Assembly (NCBI GenBank): GCA_039969155.1 | Contig: JBDVOJ010000046.1 | Coordinates: 1-64,000 of the forward strand | Direction: 5' to 3' | DNA from: GCA-002733465 sp039969155 | GTDB lineage: Bacteria > Pseudomonadota > Gammaproteobacteria > Enterobacterales > Kangiellaceae | DNA length: 64,000 nt | Shown: one piece after another, positions 16,433-24,750 of the stretch | Position numbering within the stretch: position 1 is the first letter of the stretch | How the letters are laid out: each line of letters opens with the position of its first letter | Notes under the pieces: generated by a model | The model's input: only the letters and a program-made list of their open reading frames with translations | Told to the model about the DNA's origin: nothing | Database searches by the model: none | Position numbers and translations under genes: made by a program

Positions 16433-16909
16433 TTACATTTGTTTTTGAATATAGTTTTGCAAGCCGATCTTATCAATCAATCCTAATTGCTGCTCTAACC
16501 AATACATGTGATCTTCTTCGGTATCTTCTAACAATTTAAGTAGAATCTGACGACTTTGGAAATCACTTTCTTGTTCACAAATAGCAATGGCTTGCTTGAG
16601 TTTATCTGCCACTTCGTATTCATAATCTAGATCGTTTTTCAGCATGGATGGTACATCAGTACCAATTTTAAGCTCGGTTCGTTTCGAGATGTCAGGAGTG
16701 GCTTCCAAAAACAAAATACGGTCGATCAATAATTGAGCATGTAAACGCTCTTCTTCCGCTTCATGAGTAATCCGCTCATCCAGCGCTGTAAGCCCCCAAT
16801 CGGCATACATTCTTGCATGAATAAAATACTGATCAAATGCGCTTAACTCTGACTCTAATAACATTTGAAGTTGTTCAATAACCTTTGCACTGCCTTTCAT
16901 AATATTCAC
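16433..16909 (-). CDS. bfr: Bacterioferritin, ferroxidase-type subunit without the haem Met
   Basis: 158 aa. It stores iron in a 24-subunit cage. Compared with E. coli Bfr, ligands Glu18, Glu51, His54, Glu127 and His130 are present as E21, E54, H57, E131 and H134, while the position I align with Glu94 is Gln. The haem-ligating Met52 is replaced by Arg (EERLH). This matches the BfrA-type catalytic subunit of two-subunit bacterioferritins. It lies 91 nt downstream of the paralogue that has the opposite pattern, so both are probably expressed together. Confidence 0.9.
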   Translation of the reverse strand: MNIMKGSAKVIEQLQMLLESELSAFDQYFIHARMYADWGLTALDERITHEAEEERLHAQLLIDRILFLEATPDISKRTELKIGTDVPSMLKNDLDYEYEVADKLKQAIAICEQESDFQSRQILLKLLEDTEEDHMYWLEQQLGLIDKIGLQNYIQKQM

Positions 16910-17000
16910 CGATAATTTAGTTCTGTTTAATTTAAGTCATGTTCTGTTTACTTTAAACCTTGTCAGGTTTAGTTTCTAACAAAACCTCTTCCAATAGAAT

Positions 17001-17465
17001 TTACATTGCGGACTGAAGATAGTTTTGCAGCCCTGAATTTTCGATTAGGAACTGCTGAGTCTCGATCCAATCTATTTGCTCTTCACATTCATCTAGGATC
17101 TTGGTTAAGCAGTCACGACTAATATAGTCTTGAACACTTTCACAATACTCAATCGCTTCAACCAATGAATCTCTTAACTCGCTCTCAAAGCGCATATTCC
17201 CAGCGAGAGATTCTGGAACATCCTCTCCGATATACAGCTTACCCAAATCTTGTAAATTGGCGAGTCCCTCTAAAAACAGAATCCGCTTAATGACATCATC
17301 AGACTCTTTCATCAGCTCAATTGAATATTTGTAATTGCTCGATTTGAGTTGGTCAAATCCCCAGTTTTCGCACATTCTGGAGTGCAGAAAGTACTGATTA
17401 ATGCCTGTTAAAAGTAACTTAAGCACTTGGTTAAGTTTGGCATTGACTTGTTTTTCAGCCTTCAT
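17001..17465 (-). CDS. bfr: Bacterioferritin, haem-binding-type subunit lacking ferroxidase ligands
   Basis: 154 aa, collinear with E. coli Bfr. Met52 is kept (ELMKES), so haem can be bound between subunits, but the ferroxidase centre is gone: Glu18 is Leu, Glu51 is Leu, His54 is Glu and His130 is Gln. In species with two bacterioferritin genes such subunits co-assemble with a catalytic partner; here that partner is the next gene. A Fur-box-like site lies upstream (17585-17603) and bfd, whose product releases iron through the haem, diverges. Confidence 0.9.
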   Translation of the reverse strand: MKAEKQVNAKLNQVLKLLLTGINQYFLHSRMCENWGFDQLKSSNYKYSIELMKESDDVIKRILFLEGLANLQDLGKLYIGEDVPESLAGNMRFESELRDSLVEAIEYCESVQDYISRDCLTKILDECEEQIDWIETQQFLIENSGLQNYLQSAM

Positions 17466-17584
17466 GACTTACCTTTTTTGGTCAATTTGATGGAAACAAT
17501 CGTCAACTATACTCGAAATAACCCCGCCTCGAAAGCAATTTTGAGTACTTTAGGTCTTTGTATCTTATTGTTTTTAAAGGAAAT

Positions 17585-17603
17585 ACGAATCATTATCAAA
17601 ATC
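17585..17603 (-). promoter_or_regulatory. Fur-box-like site upstream of the bacterioferritin pair
   Basis: The minus-strand reading GATTTTGATAATGATTCGT matches the 19-bp Fur consensus at 13 positions. It lies about 120 nt before the first bacterioferritin gene. Confidence 0.45.
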
Positions 17604-17667
17604 AATAACGACAAATTGACCTAAGTCATTGCTCAAAAAAGAATATGTATTAAAATCAAAATATTAC

Positions 17668-17697
17668 TTGACGCAAATGAGAATGATTCCTATAATC
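17668..17697 (+). promoter_or_regulatory. bfd promoter overlapped by a Fur-box-like site
   Basis: TTGACG (17668-17673) and TATAAT (17691-17696) are spaced by exactly 17 nt. A sequence matching the Fur consensus at 13 of 19 positions (17679-17697) covers the spacer and the -10 box, so an iron-loaded Fur would block the promoter. That agrees with the known need for Bfd in iron-starved cells. Confidence 0.65.
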
Positions 17698-17722
17698 ATT
17701 ACCAGTTAGTTTGAGGTGTAGT

Positions 17723-17932
17723 ATGTATATTTGTATTTGTAACGCAGTAACCGATAAGCAGATTTTAGAAGCGCAGCAAGATGGCTGTCGTTCCATCGAT
17801 GAAATCACTAAAGCACTAGGTGTTGGTGACTGCTGTGGTAGTTGTATCGAACAAGCTGAGGATCTATTGATTCAAAATGCCGGTGTGCAAAAATTTAACC
17901 CTGTGACTGCGGGTGTTTCCTTCGCCCATTAA
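17723..17932 (+). CDS. bfd: Bacterioferritin-associated ferredoxin
   Basis: 69 aa, MYICICNAVTDKQI..., with the BFD-type [2Fe-2S] cysteines arranged C-x-C near the N-terminus and C-x2-C in GDCCGSCIEQA. In Pseudomonas and E. coli Bfd docks at the bacterioferritin haem and passes electrons, supplied by an Fpr reductase, to reduce and free stored iron; an fpr homologue is at 44971-45753. ATG 17723 has GAGG upstream. It diverges from the two bacterioferritin genes. Confidence 0.93.
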   Translation: MYICICNAVTDKQILEAQQDGCRSIDEITKALGVGDCCGSCIEQAEDLLIQNAGVQKFNPVTAGVSFAH

Positions 17933-17974
17933 GATTTATTCGTTAATTCCCAAATTGATTCATTTCGAAATTCG

Positions 17975-19912
17975 TTACCCCCCTGCTTCGTTAGAACCTA
18001 AATAGGTATAACTCGCCAAACACTTTTCGTAAAAATCAACTAACCGAACACCCTCTCTAGGCCCAATTTCACCTTTACTAATGTTTTTATCAATCAGTCG
18101 TTTAACTCGGCGAGCCATAAAATCAGCATTGTATTGCATCGTACTTAACACCGTTTTTGCGGTCGATCCTAAAACGACTTCTTCAATATAAAAGCCTTCC
18201 GGCTCTGAGTCGCTCTTAAAAACGTGAACCTCATTGACTCGGCCAAATAAATTGTGCATATCCCCCATTACATCTTGGTAGGCACCGGTGAGAAAAACTC
18301 CCAAATAATAATCTTCACCGTCTTTAAGAGGATGTAGTGGTAAGGTCGATTCAATCCCATGTTCACCAATAAATTTGTCAATTTTGCCATCACTATCACA
18401 GGTGATATCCACCAATGAGCAATGCTTGGTGGGTTGTTCATTGAGTCGACTAATTGGAACAATTGGCAGAACTTGATCAATTGCCCATGAATCAGCAGCC
18501 GACTGAAATACTGAAAAATTACAAAGGTATTGAGATGATAATAAAGACTCGACTTTATCGAGTTCATCGGAGTGAAACTTGCCGTCATTTAGACCGCTAT
18601 TAATACGCTTGATCACTCGCCAATAAAGGGTTTCAATTTCAGCCATTTCTTCGAGAGAAAGGATCCCAAGCTTAAAAGCGCTGACTGAATCTTCTTGAAT
18701 TTGGACTGCGTCATTAAAGGTTTCTTGTAGATTGCGTTTTTGCTTGATGATGGTCAAAAGCTCGCGCATATTCTGAACCAGAATATGCTCTTTTTTAGGC
18801 GACTCAAATTGATGTTTAACCGCACTGGGATTGATCTCTCCTACCACCGGCATAATTAGGCAGCTATGATGTGCAGTCAGCGCCCGGCCACTCTCTGTGA
18901 CTATGTTGGGATGTGGTACCGATTCCAAATCACAAATTTGCTGCAAGCCATCAACCACATCGGCAACATACTCGTCGAGTGAATAGTTTTTAGAAGAGTC
19001 TGAGGTCGATTTACTGCCATCATAGTCGACTCCCAAACCGCCGCCGACATCAATATACTCAATTGGTAGTCCTTTATGCCTGAGCTTGGCGTAAATTCGT
19101 CCGGCCTCTGACACCGCCTCTTTTATCGAGCGGATATCCGTCAACTGACTACCTATGTGAAAATGTAACAGTGAAAAGCAATGAGCCAGACCTTCTTTCT
19201 GCAACAACTTGATAGCATTAAGTACTTCCGCAATACCGAGTCCGAACTTCGCTCTAATTCCACTCGAACTTTGCCAGCGCCCTCGCGCTTTAATCATCAT
19301 TCTAAGCCGAATGCCAATGGTTGGTTCGACCCCCACTTCTTTGGATATTTTGATTAAATTCTCAAGTTCCGAAAACTTCTCAACAACAAATACTATGTTG
19401 CGTTTCATCTTGATCCCGAGCAACGCTAGTCGAATGTACTCTTCGTCTTTGTAACCATTAAGAATGGTTAGCGAGCCACGATTGGTATTGTAGGCAAGAG
19501 CCGATAACAACTCAGCTTTTGAACCGGCTTCTAAACCAAAACCATAAGGTTTACCGGCGTCCACGATCTCTTCAACCACTTCTCGCATTTGATTCACTTT
19601 GATCGGGTAAACACCACAAAACTTACCTTGGTAGTTGTATTCTTTAATGGTTCGATTAAAAGTTTCATTGATTGTTACCACTTTATCTCTTAGAACGTCA
19701 TGAAATCTGAGTACCATCGGAAAGCGGATTTCATTACTTTTGGCTTCTTCAATCACCGCTCGAATATCAATCCCGTCTTGCGCTTGCTCTTTAGAATTTC
19801 CACTATGATTAGAACAGACGTGCAAATTACCATTTTCGCCAATTTGATAATAACCTTCACTCCAACGAGACACTCGATAGATTTGGTCGGCTTTTTTAAT
19901 ATCGATGGCCAT
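17975..19912 (-). CDS. speA: Biosynthetic arginine decarboxylase
   Basis: 645 aa, the normal SpeA length. A fold-III PLP enzyme converting arginine to agmatine. YQGKFCGVYPIKVNQ carries the PLP-binding Lys, followed by FGLEAGSKAEL, HFHIGSQLTDI, VDVGGGLGVDYDGS and VTESGRALTAHH. The C-terminal catalytic Cys region is DITCDSDGKID. The start codon overlaps the stop of speB by one base (TAATG), so the two are translationally linked and form the agmatine route to putrescine. Confidence 0.97.
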   Translation of the reverse strand: MAIDIKKADQIYRVSRWSEGYYQIGENGNLHVCSNHSGNSKEQAQDGIDIRAVIEEAKSNEIRFPMVLRFHDVLRDKVVTINETFNRTIKEYNYQGKFCGVYPIKVNQMREVVEEIVDAGKPYGFGLEAGSKAELLSALAYNTNRGSLTILNGYKDEEYIRLALLGIKMKRNIVFVVEKFSELENLIKISKEVGVEPTIGIRLRMMIKARGRWQSSSGIRAKFGLGIAEVLNAIKLLQKEGLAHCFSLLHFHIGSQLTDIRSIKEAVSEAGRIYAKLRHKGLPIEYIDVGGGLGVDYDGSKSTSDSSKNYSLDEYVADVVDGLQQICDLESVPHPNIVTESGRALTAHHSCLIMPVVGEINPSAVKHQFESPKKEHILVQNMRELLTIIKQKRNLQETFNDAVQIQEDSVSAFKLGILSLEEMAEIETLYWRVIKRINSGLNDGKFHSDELDKVESLLSSQYLCNFSVFQSAADSWAIDQVLPIVPISRLNEQPTKHCSLVDITCDSDGKIDKFIGEHGIESTLPLHPLKDGEDYYLGVFLTGAYQDVMGDMHNLFGRVNEVHVFKSDSEPEGFYIEEVVLGSTAKTVLSTMQYNADFMARRVKRLIDKNISKGEIGPREGVRLVDFYEKCLASYTYLGSNEAGG

Positions 19913-20853
19913 TAGGCATTATCCTCTAGGGCTTTTTTGGATTGTGGCGAGCTCATGCAAAGCGCTAACTCTCTGACGACTTTTGCGGCAAAAACCGAGC
20001 TGTTACCAGTGCTATCAATGGCAGGTGCCAATTCAACCACATCGCAGCCAACTAAATTCTTTTGCTGAAGTAATTTGAGCAAACTAACAAATGAATGGAA
20101 ATCTTCGCCACCGGGTTCAGGGGTTCCTGTGCCGGGGAAAAAACTCGGGTCAAAGTAGTCCAAATCGAGGGTTAAATAAATCGGTCGACTGGCATCAATG
20201 GCAGCAACTTGAGCCAAAAAATCTTGGCGTGAGTGAGACAAACTTTGGTGCTCATTCATCCAGCGATATTCCTCTTTGGTACCTGAGCGAATGCCATATT
20301 GCAGTAAACTATGCTCTGGACCAAATTTTTCTTGTAAGCGATAAATGATCGATGCATGTGAATAATGGTAGCCTTCATAACCATCACGCAAATCGGCATG
20401 GGCATCCAAATGAATGACCTGTAAATCATCAAATTGCTCTAGGTAACTTAAAGCGGGGGCATAAGAGATTGAGTGTTCGCCGCCTAAGGTTATCAATCGA
20501 ATATTGTTTTTTACCAGGTCAACCGATTGCAATTGCTGATAGAGAATATCCGTTGCCTGCTGCCATTGTTGTTCGATGCTTTCATTGGCATCAATTGGCA
20601 GATTACCTAAATCGATTAATTGGTAGTCTTCAAGATCTTTATCTAAATACGGGGAGTAGCTCTCAATACCAAAAGAGACTTCTCGAATAGCATTGGGTCC
20701 ATCCTTTGCGCCCTTTCGAAAGCAAGCGGTACCGTCAAAGCCAAACCCAATTAAATGAACGGCGGATGCATAAAAATGATGACCTAGCTCTGCACTTTCA
20801 AATATAATGCGGGGCGCATCTAAGCGGCTAGTCAATGGGGATAATGGAACCAT
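19912..20853 (-). CDS. speB: Agmatinase
   Basis: 313 aa of the ureohydrolase family. It hydrolyses agmatine to putrescine and urea with two Mn ions. The metal-binding motifs are all visible: GGEHSIS, DAHADLRDGYEG, and LTLDLDYFDPSFFPGTGTPEPGG. It is the first gene of a two-gene unit with speA and diverges from the speD-speE pair across a 184-bp gap, so all four polyamine genes share one control region. Confidence 0.95.
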   Translation of the reverse strand: MVPLSPLTSRLDAPRIIFESAELGHHFYASAVHLIGFGFDGTACFRKGAKDGPNAIREVSFGIESYSPYLDKDLEDYQLIDLGNLPIDANESIEQQWQQATDILYQQLQSVDLVKNNIRLITLGGEHSISYAPALSYLEQFDDLQVIHLDAHADLRDGYEGYHYSHASIIYRLQEKFGPEHSLLQYGIRSGTKEEYRWMNEHQSLSHSRQDFLAQVAAIDASRPIYLTLDLDYFDPSFFPGTGTPEPGGEDFHSFVSLLKLLQQKNLVGCDVVELAPAIDSTGNSSVFAAKVVRELALCMSSPQSKKALEDNA

Positions 20854-21037
20854 AGCTAAAAAAGTCTTTTTCTTAATAGGCTCGATTATCCACGATTATC
20901 GCATTTTTGCTAGCAAATTTTAGTCTGAGCAATCGATTAAATTCAATCAGAATAATGCTCGGTCTTGATGATGATTTATTGATGATTGGATAGATTGAAA
21001 AAATCTATTTAATTTCAAAACTTTAAGGAGCAACCCA

Positions 21038-22000
21038 TTGTTTTTTGAAGGTTCCGAAAAAAAAGCTGAAATTATATTAAGCGAGCAGCATACCTCGCTA
21101 TTGAGCCAGTATTCCGACGACTTTTGGGCCGAGATGGTAAGGCATTGCAACGCCCAAATTCTATCATCCACGCGAAATTCAAGTGTCACTGCCTATCTAT
21201 TGTCTGAATCCAGTCTGTTTGTTTGGAAAGATCGAATCTTAATTTTGACCTGTGGTGATACCCGTCTGGTCGATGCCGTGATCTATTTCCTTGAACAAAT
21301 TGATAACGCTTTAGTGGAACAAATCATCTACCAACGCAAAAACGAATATTGCTCACACTTACAAGCCAGTCATGTTTTAGATGACACCAAAAAGTTAGCT
21401 GACTTTAGCCCGGGTAAACTGCTACGTTTTGGTGAGCTAGATGCCCATCATAGTTACTTTTACCATATGGAAAATAACTTTCAGGGCGATCCCGAAGACC
21501 GAACCTATGAAGTATTGATTTACAATATTGATGAAACGATTTCTGAGCGGCTAACCAACCAAAAGCAATCCAACCAAGATTTCCGTCAACTTTTAAAACT
21601 CGACCAGATTATTCCGGGTTTTCAGATTGATGATTTTGTATTTGAGCCGTTTGGTTATTCACTGAATGCCATTAGCGGTTCAGACTACTTGACCATCCAT
21701 CTAACGCCACAGCAACACAATAGTTATGTCAGTTTTGAATCGAACCTTGATCTGACCCAACATTTAGGATTGCTTTTAGATATTTTCGCGCCGAGTTCTT
21801 TGGACATCATTAGTTATAACGAACCATCGTTTGCCGATAAGATTAAAGCGAACATGCCCGAAAATTACAATTTGAAAGAGCTCGCTCAGGACAATTTAAG
21901 CTGTGGCTACTTAGTTAACTATGCCACTTACTTTAAACAACAGTCGCAACTCAACAAACCAACTACCATCAACCTACGAGGTGAATATCATGCATTCTGA
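21038..22000 (+). CDS. speD: S-adenosylmethionine decarboxylase, eukaryotic type
   Basis: 320 aa. It decarboxylates SAM to provide the aminopropyl donor for spermidine. It is not the short bacterial SpeD but the large eukaryotic-type enzyme: the N-terminal FFEGSEK aligns with human FFEGTEK (proenzyme Glu residues here E4 and E7), LLSESSLFVW holds the self-cleavage site E57/S58 that yields the pyruvoyl group, and TCGDT holds the proton-donor Cys (C72). YSLNAIS and YVSFESN also match. The start is TTG at 21038, supported by AAGGAG at 21025-21030 and by the alignment. It overlaps speE by 11 nt. Confidence 0.93.
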   Translation: MFFEGSEKKAEIILSEQHTSLLSQYSDDFWAEMVRHCNAQILSSTRNSSVTAYLLSESSLFVWKDRILILTCGDTRLVDAVIYFLEQIDNALVEQIIYQRKNEYCSHLQASHVLDDTKKLADFSPGKLLRFGELDAHHSYFYHMENNFQGDPEDRTYEVLIYNIDETISERLTNQKQSNQDFRQLLKLDQIIPGFQIDDFVFEPFGYSLNAISGSDYLTIHLTPQQHNSYVSFESNLDLTQHLGLLLDIFAPSSLDIISYNEPSFADKIKANMPENYNLKELAQDNLSCGYLVNYATYFKQQSQLNKPTTINLRGEYHAF

Positions 22001-22850
22001 TCTTTGGGTCGAAGAAAAATTCCAAGACTTTTTGGGCTTAAGGTTAAAAGTTGAGGAAGTCTTGTTTTCGGGTAAAAGTGAATTCCAAACCGTTGATGTG
22101 GTGCGCACCAAAGGCCACGGCAAAATGCTATTAAATGACGGATTAATCATGGTCACCGAACGCGATGAAATGGCCTATCACGATATGATTTCTCATGTGC
22201 CTCTATTCGTTCATCCGAATCCAAAGAATGTGCTAGTGATCGGTGGAGGCGATGGTGGAACAGCGCGTGAGGTCATTCGGCATTCGAACGTTGAAAAATG
22301 TGTGATGGTAGAAATTGATGCCATGGTGGTCGACGCCTGTAAACAACATATTCCACAAACCTCGTCAGCGTTAAGCGACTCAAGAATAGAATTGATCATT
22401 GGTGATGGCGTTAAATACGTTAAAGAATGTGGCAAACAATTTGATGTCATTATTATTGACTCAACCGATCCTATCGGTCCTGCACAACCTTTGTTTGGTT
22501 CAGAGTTTTATCAAGATGTTTATAACTGTCTTACTGATAATGGCATTGTGGTATCACAAGGCGAGTCTTCTTGGTACGCCATGGATATTCAAAAATCGTT
22601 ACTTCAAGTATTGAACAACCAATTTGAGAAAACCTATTTATATAGCTTCAGTAACTTAACTTATCCAGGTGGCTTATGGAGTTTTACCTTTGCCTCTAAG
22701 TCGCTCGACCCGATTGCGGATTTTTCAAAACAACGAGTTATAGATTCTGGATTAGAGTTTGATTATTACAACTCAGAATTGCATACCGCTTGTTTTGCTT
22801 TGCCTAATTTTGTTAGAAAAGGGTTGGGTGGGTTGATTGTTAATAGTTAA
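21990..22850 (+). CDS. speE: Spermidine synthase
   Basis: 286 aa. It transfers the aminopropyl group from decarboxylated SAM to putrescine. Motifs: the SAM-like nucleotide loop VLVIGGGDGGTAREVI, IIGDGVKYVKE, and IIIDSTDPIGPAQPLFG with catalytic Asp. I chose ATG 21990 (MHSDLWVEEKF) with GAGGTG eight nt upstream; an in-frame ATG at 21921 would overlap speD by 80 nt. Coupled to the decarboxylase gene. Confidence 0.95.
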   Translation: MHSDLWVEEKFQDFLGLRLKVEEVLFSGKSEFQTVDVVRTKGHGKMLLNDGLIMVTERDEMAYHDMISHVPLFVHPNPKNVLVIGGGDGGTAREVIRHSNVEKCVMVEIDAMVVDACKQHIPQTSSALSDSRIELIIGDGVKYVKECGKQFDVIIIDSTDPIGPAQPLFGSEFYQDVYNCLTDNGIVVSQGESSWYAMDIQKSLLQVLNNQFEKTYLYSFSNLTYPGGLWSFTFASKSLDPIADFSKQRVIDSGLEFDYYNSELHTACFALPNFVRKGLGGLIVNS

Positions 22851-22935
22851 GAGTTAGATGGTATTCTGAGAGGAGTCGATCGATGCTTGTTGCAGAAATT
22901 CAAAAGCAGTTTCGCAGCGCCGCGCTTTACTGCGA

Positions 22936-22965
22936 GTTACTTTTGGCCAAATCACCAAAAGTAAC
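22936..22965. repeat. Palindromic element downstream of speE
   Basis: GTTACTTTTGG (22936-22946) and CCAAAAGTAAC (22955-22965) form an 11-bp perfect inverted repeat around an 8-nt loop, preceded by GCGCCGCGC-like sequence. Similar GTTACTTTTGG hairpins occur as scattered intergenic elements in other proteobacteria, from memory. It could also end both converging transcripts. Confidence 0.5.
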
Positions 22966-23007
22966 CAAAAATGCTTTAAATCTCGAAAATAAAATAACAC
23001 TCGTATC

Positions 23008-23556
23008 TCAAGTCCGCTTGCCTGATAGCATGAGTAAACTCTCTGGCCTCCCCCACTGATAAAGCGACTCCTCAACTTTTGTCCCACATGGCGCATTCCA
23101 AATCGCGTTGCCAATGTGCTTTCCTCCCAGCGATTGATAAAAGCCAATTGCGGCAGAATTCTTACTAAGCACTTCTAAATACACTGCTGACTGAGGATAG
23201 TATTCTTTAGCCCACTCCGCACCTTTGTTTAATAACTGAGTTCCGATTCCGCGTCCTTTAAACTTAGAATCTACATGCAAGTTATCAATGATTGTTCCGT
23301 ACTCCGGATGGTGCTCGCCATAAAGGCAAATGAACCCGACGAGTTCGTTATCGGCTTTTGCTAACAAAACCCATTGATTCGATTTGGGATCATCAAATCT
23401 TGATTGCCAAGTATCAATGCGGTTCTGCTCTACCTGATTTTCTAAATAATCATCGGAGACGATACCTTTGTAATTTTCTCGCCAACTATTGCTATGAAGC
23501 GCTGCAATCGCTAAAACATCTGCCGATGTTGCTTGTTCGAAACTGATTGGATTCAT
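23008..23556 (-). CDS. GNAT-family N-acetyltransferase
   Basis: About 182 aa. The acetyl-CoA motif VDSKFKGRGIGTQLLNKGAEWA and the following YLEVLSKNSAAIGFYQSLGG are standard GNAT. The N-terminus IAALHSNSWRENYKGI resembles members that acetylate small amines or peptides, but the substrate cannot be named. ATG 23556 overlaps the upstream gene's stop as ATGA, which decides the start over the in-frame TTG at 23571. Third gene of a TfoX_C/GNAT/GNAT unit. Confidence 0.85.
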   Translation of the reverse strand: MNPISFEQATSADVLAIAALHSNSWRENYKGIVSDDYLENQVEQNRIDTWQSRFDDPKSNQWVLLAKADNELVGFICLYGEHHPEYGTIIDNLHVDSKFKGRGIGTQLLNKGAEWAKEYYPQSAVYLEVLSKNSAAIGFYQSLGGKHIGNAIWNAPCGTKVEESLYQWGRPESLLMLSGKRT

Positions 23557-24038
23557 AATATTTTCTGCCAATATCCTACATCAAGCCATTGCTCAAACTT
23601 GTAGCCCACTTGCTTAAAGTGAGCGACTTTATTCATGCCAAATTTTTCATGCAACTTAATACTGGCTTCGTTGGGTAAAGTAATGCCGCCCATCACTGCA
23701 TGAATCTGCTTTTGCTTAAGTTGCTCAAAGAGTGATTGGTAAAGCTGGCTTCCCCAGCCTCGCCCTTTGACTTGAGGATGTAAATAAACCGTTGCTTCAA
23801 CTGAAAAACGATATGCCGATCGTTCTTTCCACGGAGTCGCGTAACAGTAACCTATGATGTTTGAATCTTGTTCCGCCACTAGCCAAGGCAACTTGGAGTC
23901 CAGCACCTTACTGATCCGCTCTTGCATAATATCTGCAGAAATTATTTCCTGCTCAAAAGTGACTACTGACTCACTAATGTAATGGTTGTAAATATCAACA
24001 ATCTTAGCGGCATCATTAAGCGTTGCATCTCTAATCAT
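23553..24038 (-). CDS. GNAT-family N-acetyltransferase, phosphinothricin-acetyltransferase-like
   Basis: 161 aa. MIRDATLNDAAKIVDIYNHY, VTFEQE and GYCYATPWKERSAYRFSVEATVYL are typical of the Pat/YncA group, which acetylates amino-acid-like compounds such as phosphinothricin or methionine sulfone. The CoA loop is VKGRGWGSQLYQSL. It overlaps its neighbours on both sides by ATGA (24035-24038 and 23553-23556). Confidence 0.85.
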   Translation of the reverse strand: MIRDATLNDAAKIVDIYNHYISESVVTFEQEIISADIMQERISKVLDSKLPWLVAEQDSNIIGYCYATPWKERSAYRFSVEATVYLHPQVKGRGWGSQLYQSLFEQLKQKQIHAVMGGITLPNEASIKLHEKFGMNKVAHFKQVGYKFEQWLDVGYWQKIL

Positions 24039-24307
24039 GGTGCCAGTCCCATATCATCTAATCGTAATAAGATTTCTTCTTTATCTTTTCGAGCAACATC
24101 TTGCCAATGACGATCTTGCTGTGCGCCGATAATAGCGTAAATCGAATTAAGCCCTGTTCCCTTAACTTCTCGTTTAAGATCCGCATAAAGTACAAACGGA
24201 TCGCAACTTAAAAATTGTTCAACCGAACAAACACCAACCTTCGCCAGTATTTCTTCGCTTTTAGGTCCAAAACCTTTTAGATCCCTAAGTTGTTTGTTAT
24301 TAGTCAT
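24035..24307 (-). CDS. TfoX C-terminal-domain protein (helix-hairpin-helix type)
   Basis: 90 aa: LRDLKGFGPKSEEILAKVGVCSVEQFLSCDPFVLYADLKR matches the stand-alone TfoX_C domain, a helix-hairpin-helix fold of unknown biochemical role. The TfoX_N domain of the competence regulator is missing, so a competence function should not be assumed. First gene of the unit with two acetyltransferases. Confidence 0.8.
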   Translation of the reverse strand: MTNNKQLRDLKGFGPKSEEILAKVGVCSVEQFLSCDPFVLYADLKREVKGTGLNSIYAIIGAQQDRHWQDVARKDKEEILLRLDDMGLAP

Positions 24308-24663
24308 GATGTCGGTGAAACCCCATAAAGCTTACAAAACTCTTGTACTTTCCTAGATTGAAAAAATCGAAAACAACACTGTCTGTCTTTAATCTTTCGT
24401 CCCCTCTCCCTCAGGGAGAGGGCTAGGGAGAGGGAAAACTGCCCCAGAATTAAGCATGCTCCCATCAACTTTAATCAAAACCAGATACTACTTATACAGG
24501 TAGTTCTTGTCAATCGTGCTAGGTTAGGTTGCTTTAAGCTTCCTTTTTATCGAGCTAACTCACTGAATAGTAAAAACTATCTCGTATTGCTACGGGAATG
24601 TTTCTCTAGTCAGAGTTAGATAAACATTCCGTTGCAAACCAATTCAATGAATGTATGATGTTG
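24308..24663. other. Intergenic region left of the cassette-like block
   Basis: This stretch carries a CCCTCTCCC repeat (described separately) and must hold the promoter of the TfoX_C operon. Otherwise I see no gene. Confidence 0.35.
24402..24434. repeat. CCCTCTCCC/GGGAGAGGG palindromic repeat
   Basis: CCCTCTCCC (24402-24410), a three-base loop and GGGAGAGGG (24414-24422) form a 9-bp perfect hairpin; a further GGGAGAGGG copy follows at 24426-24434. Elements with this core are a common intergenic repeat in bacterial genomes (from memory). Confidence 0.55.
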
Positions 24664-24743
24664 ATTTAACTTAATAATAATCAAAAGAGCGACATTGAAG
24701 CGGCAGTTTAGGTTGATTTACTGCATTCAATCAGCTGTTAGGC
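24664..24743 (+). repeat. attC-like site 1
   Basis: Outer boxes ATTTAAC (24664-24670, fits RYYYAAC) and GTTAGGC (24737-24743, fits GTTRRRY) enclose an imperfect hairpin: ATTGAA plus GCAGT on the left (24694-24707) and ACTGC plus TTCAAT on the right (24720-24731), with unpaired bases on each arm. The next gene begins only 8 nt after the GTTAGGC box, as in integron cassettes. Confidence 0.6.
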
Positions 24744-24750
24744 GTCAAAC

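Noticed and set aside
22854..23147. 97-codon minus-strand frame with KVTRSKARRCET
   Set aside because: It overlaps the acetyltransferase in another frame and reads through the palindromic repeat; this kind of peptide is a usual by-product of such repeats.
24308..24401. Possible competence link from the TfoX-like gene
   Set aside because: Only the TfoX_C domain is present, without the regulatory N-terminal domain and with no competence genes nearby.
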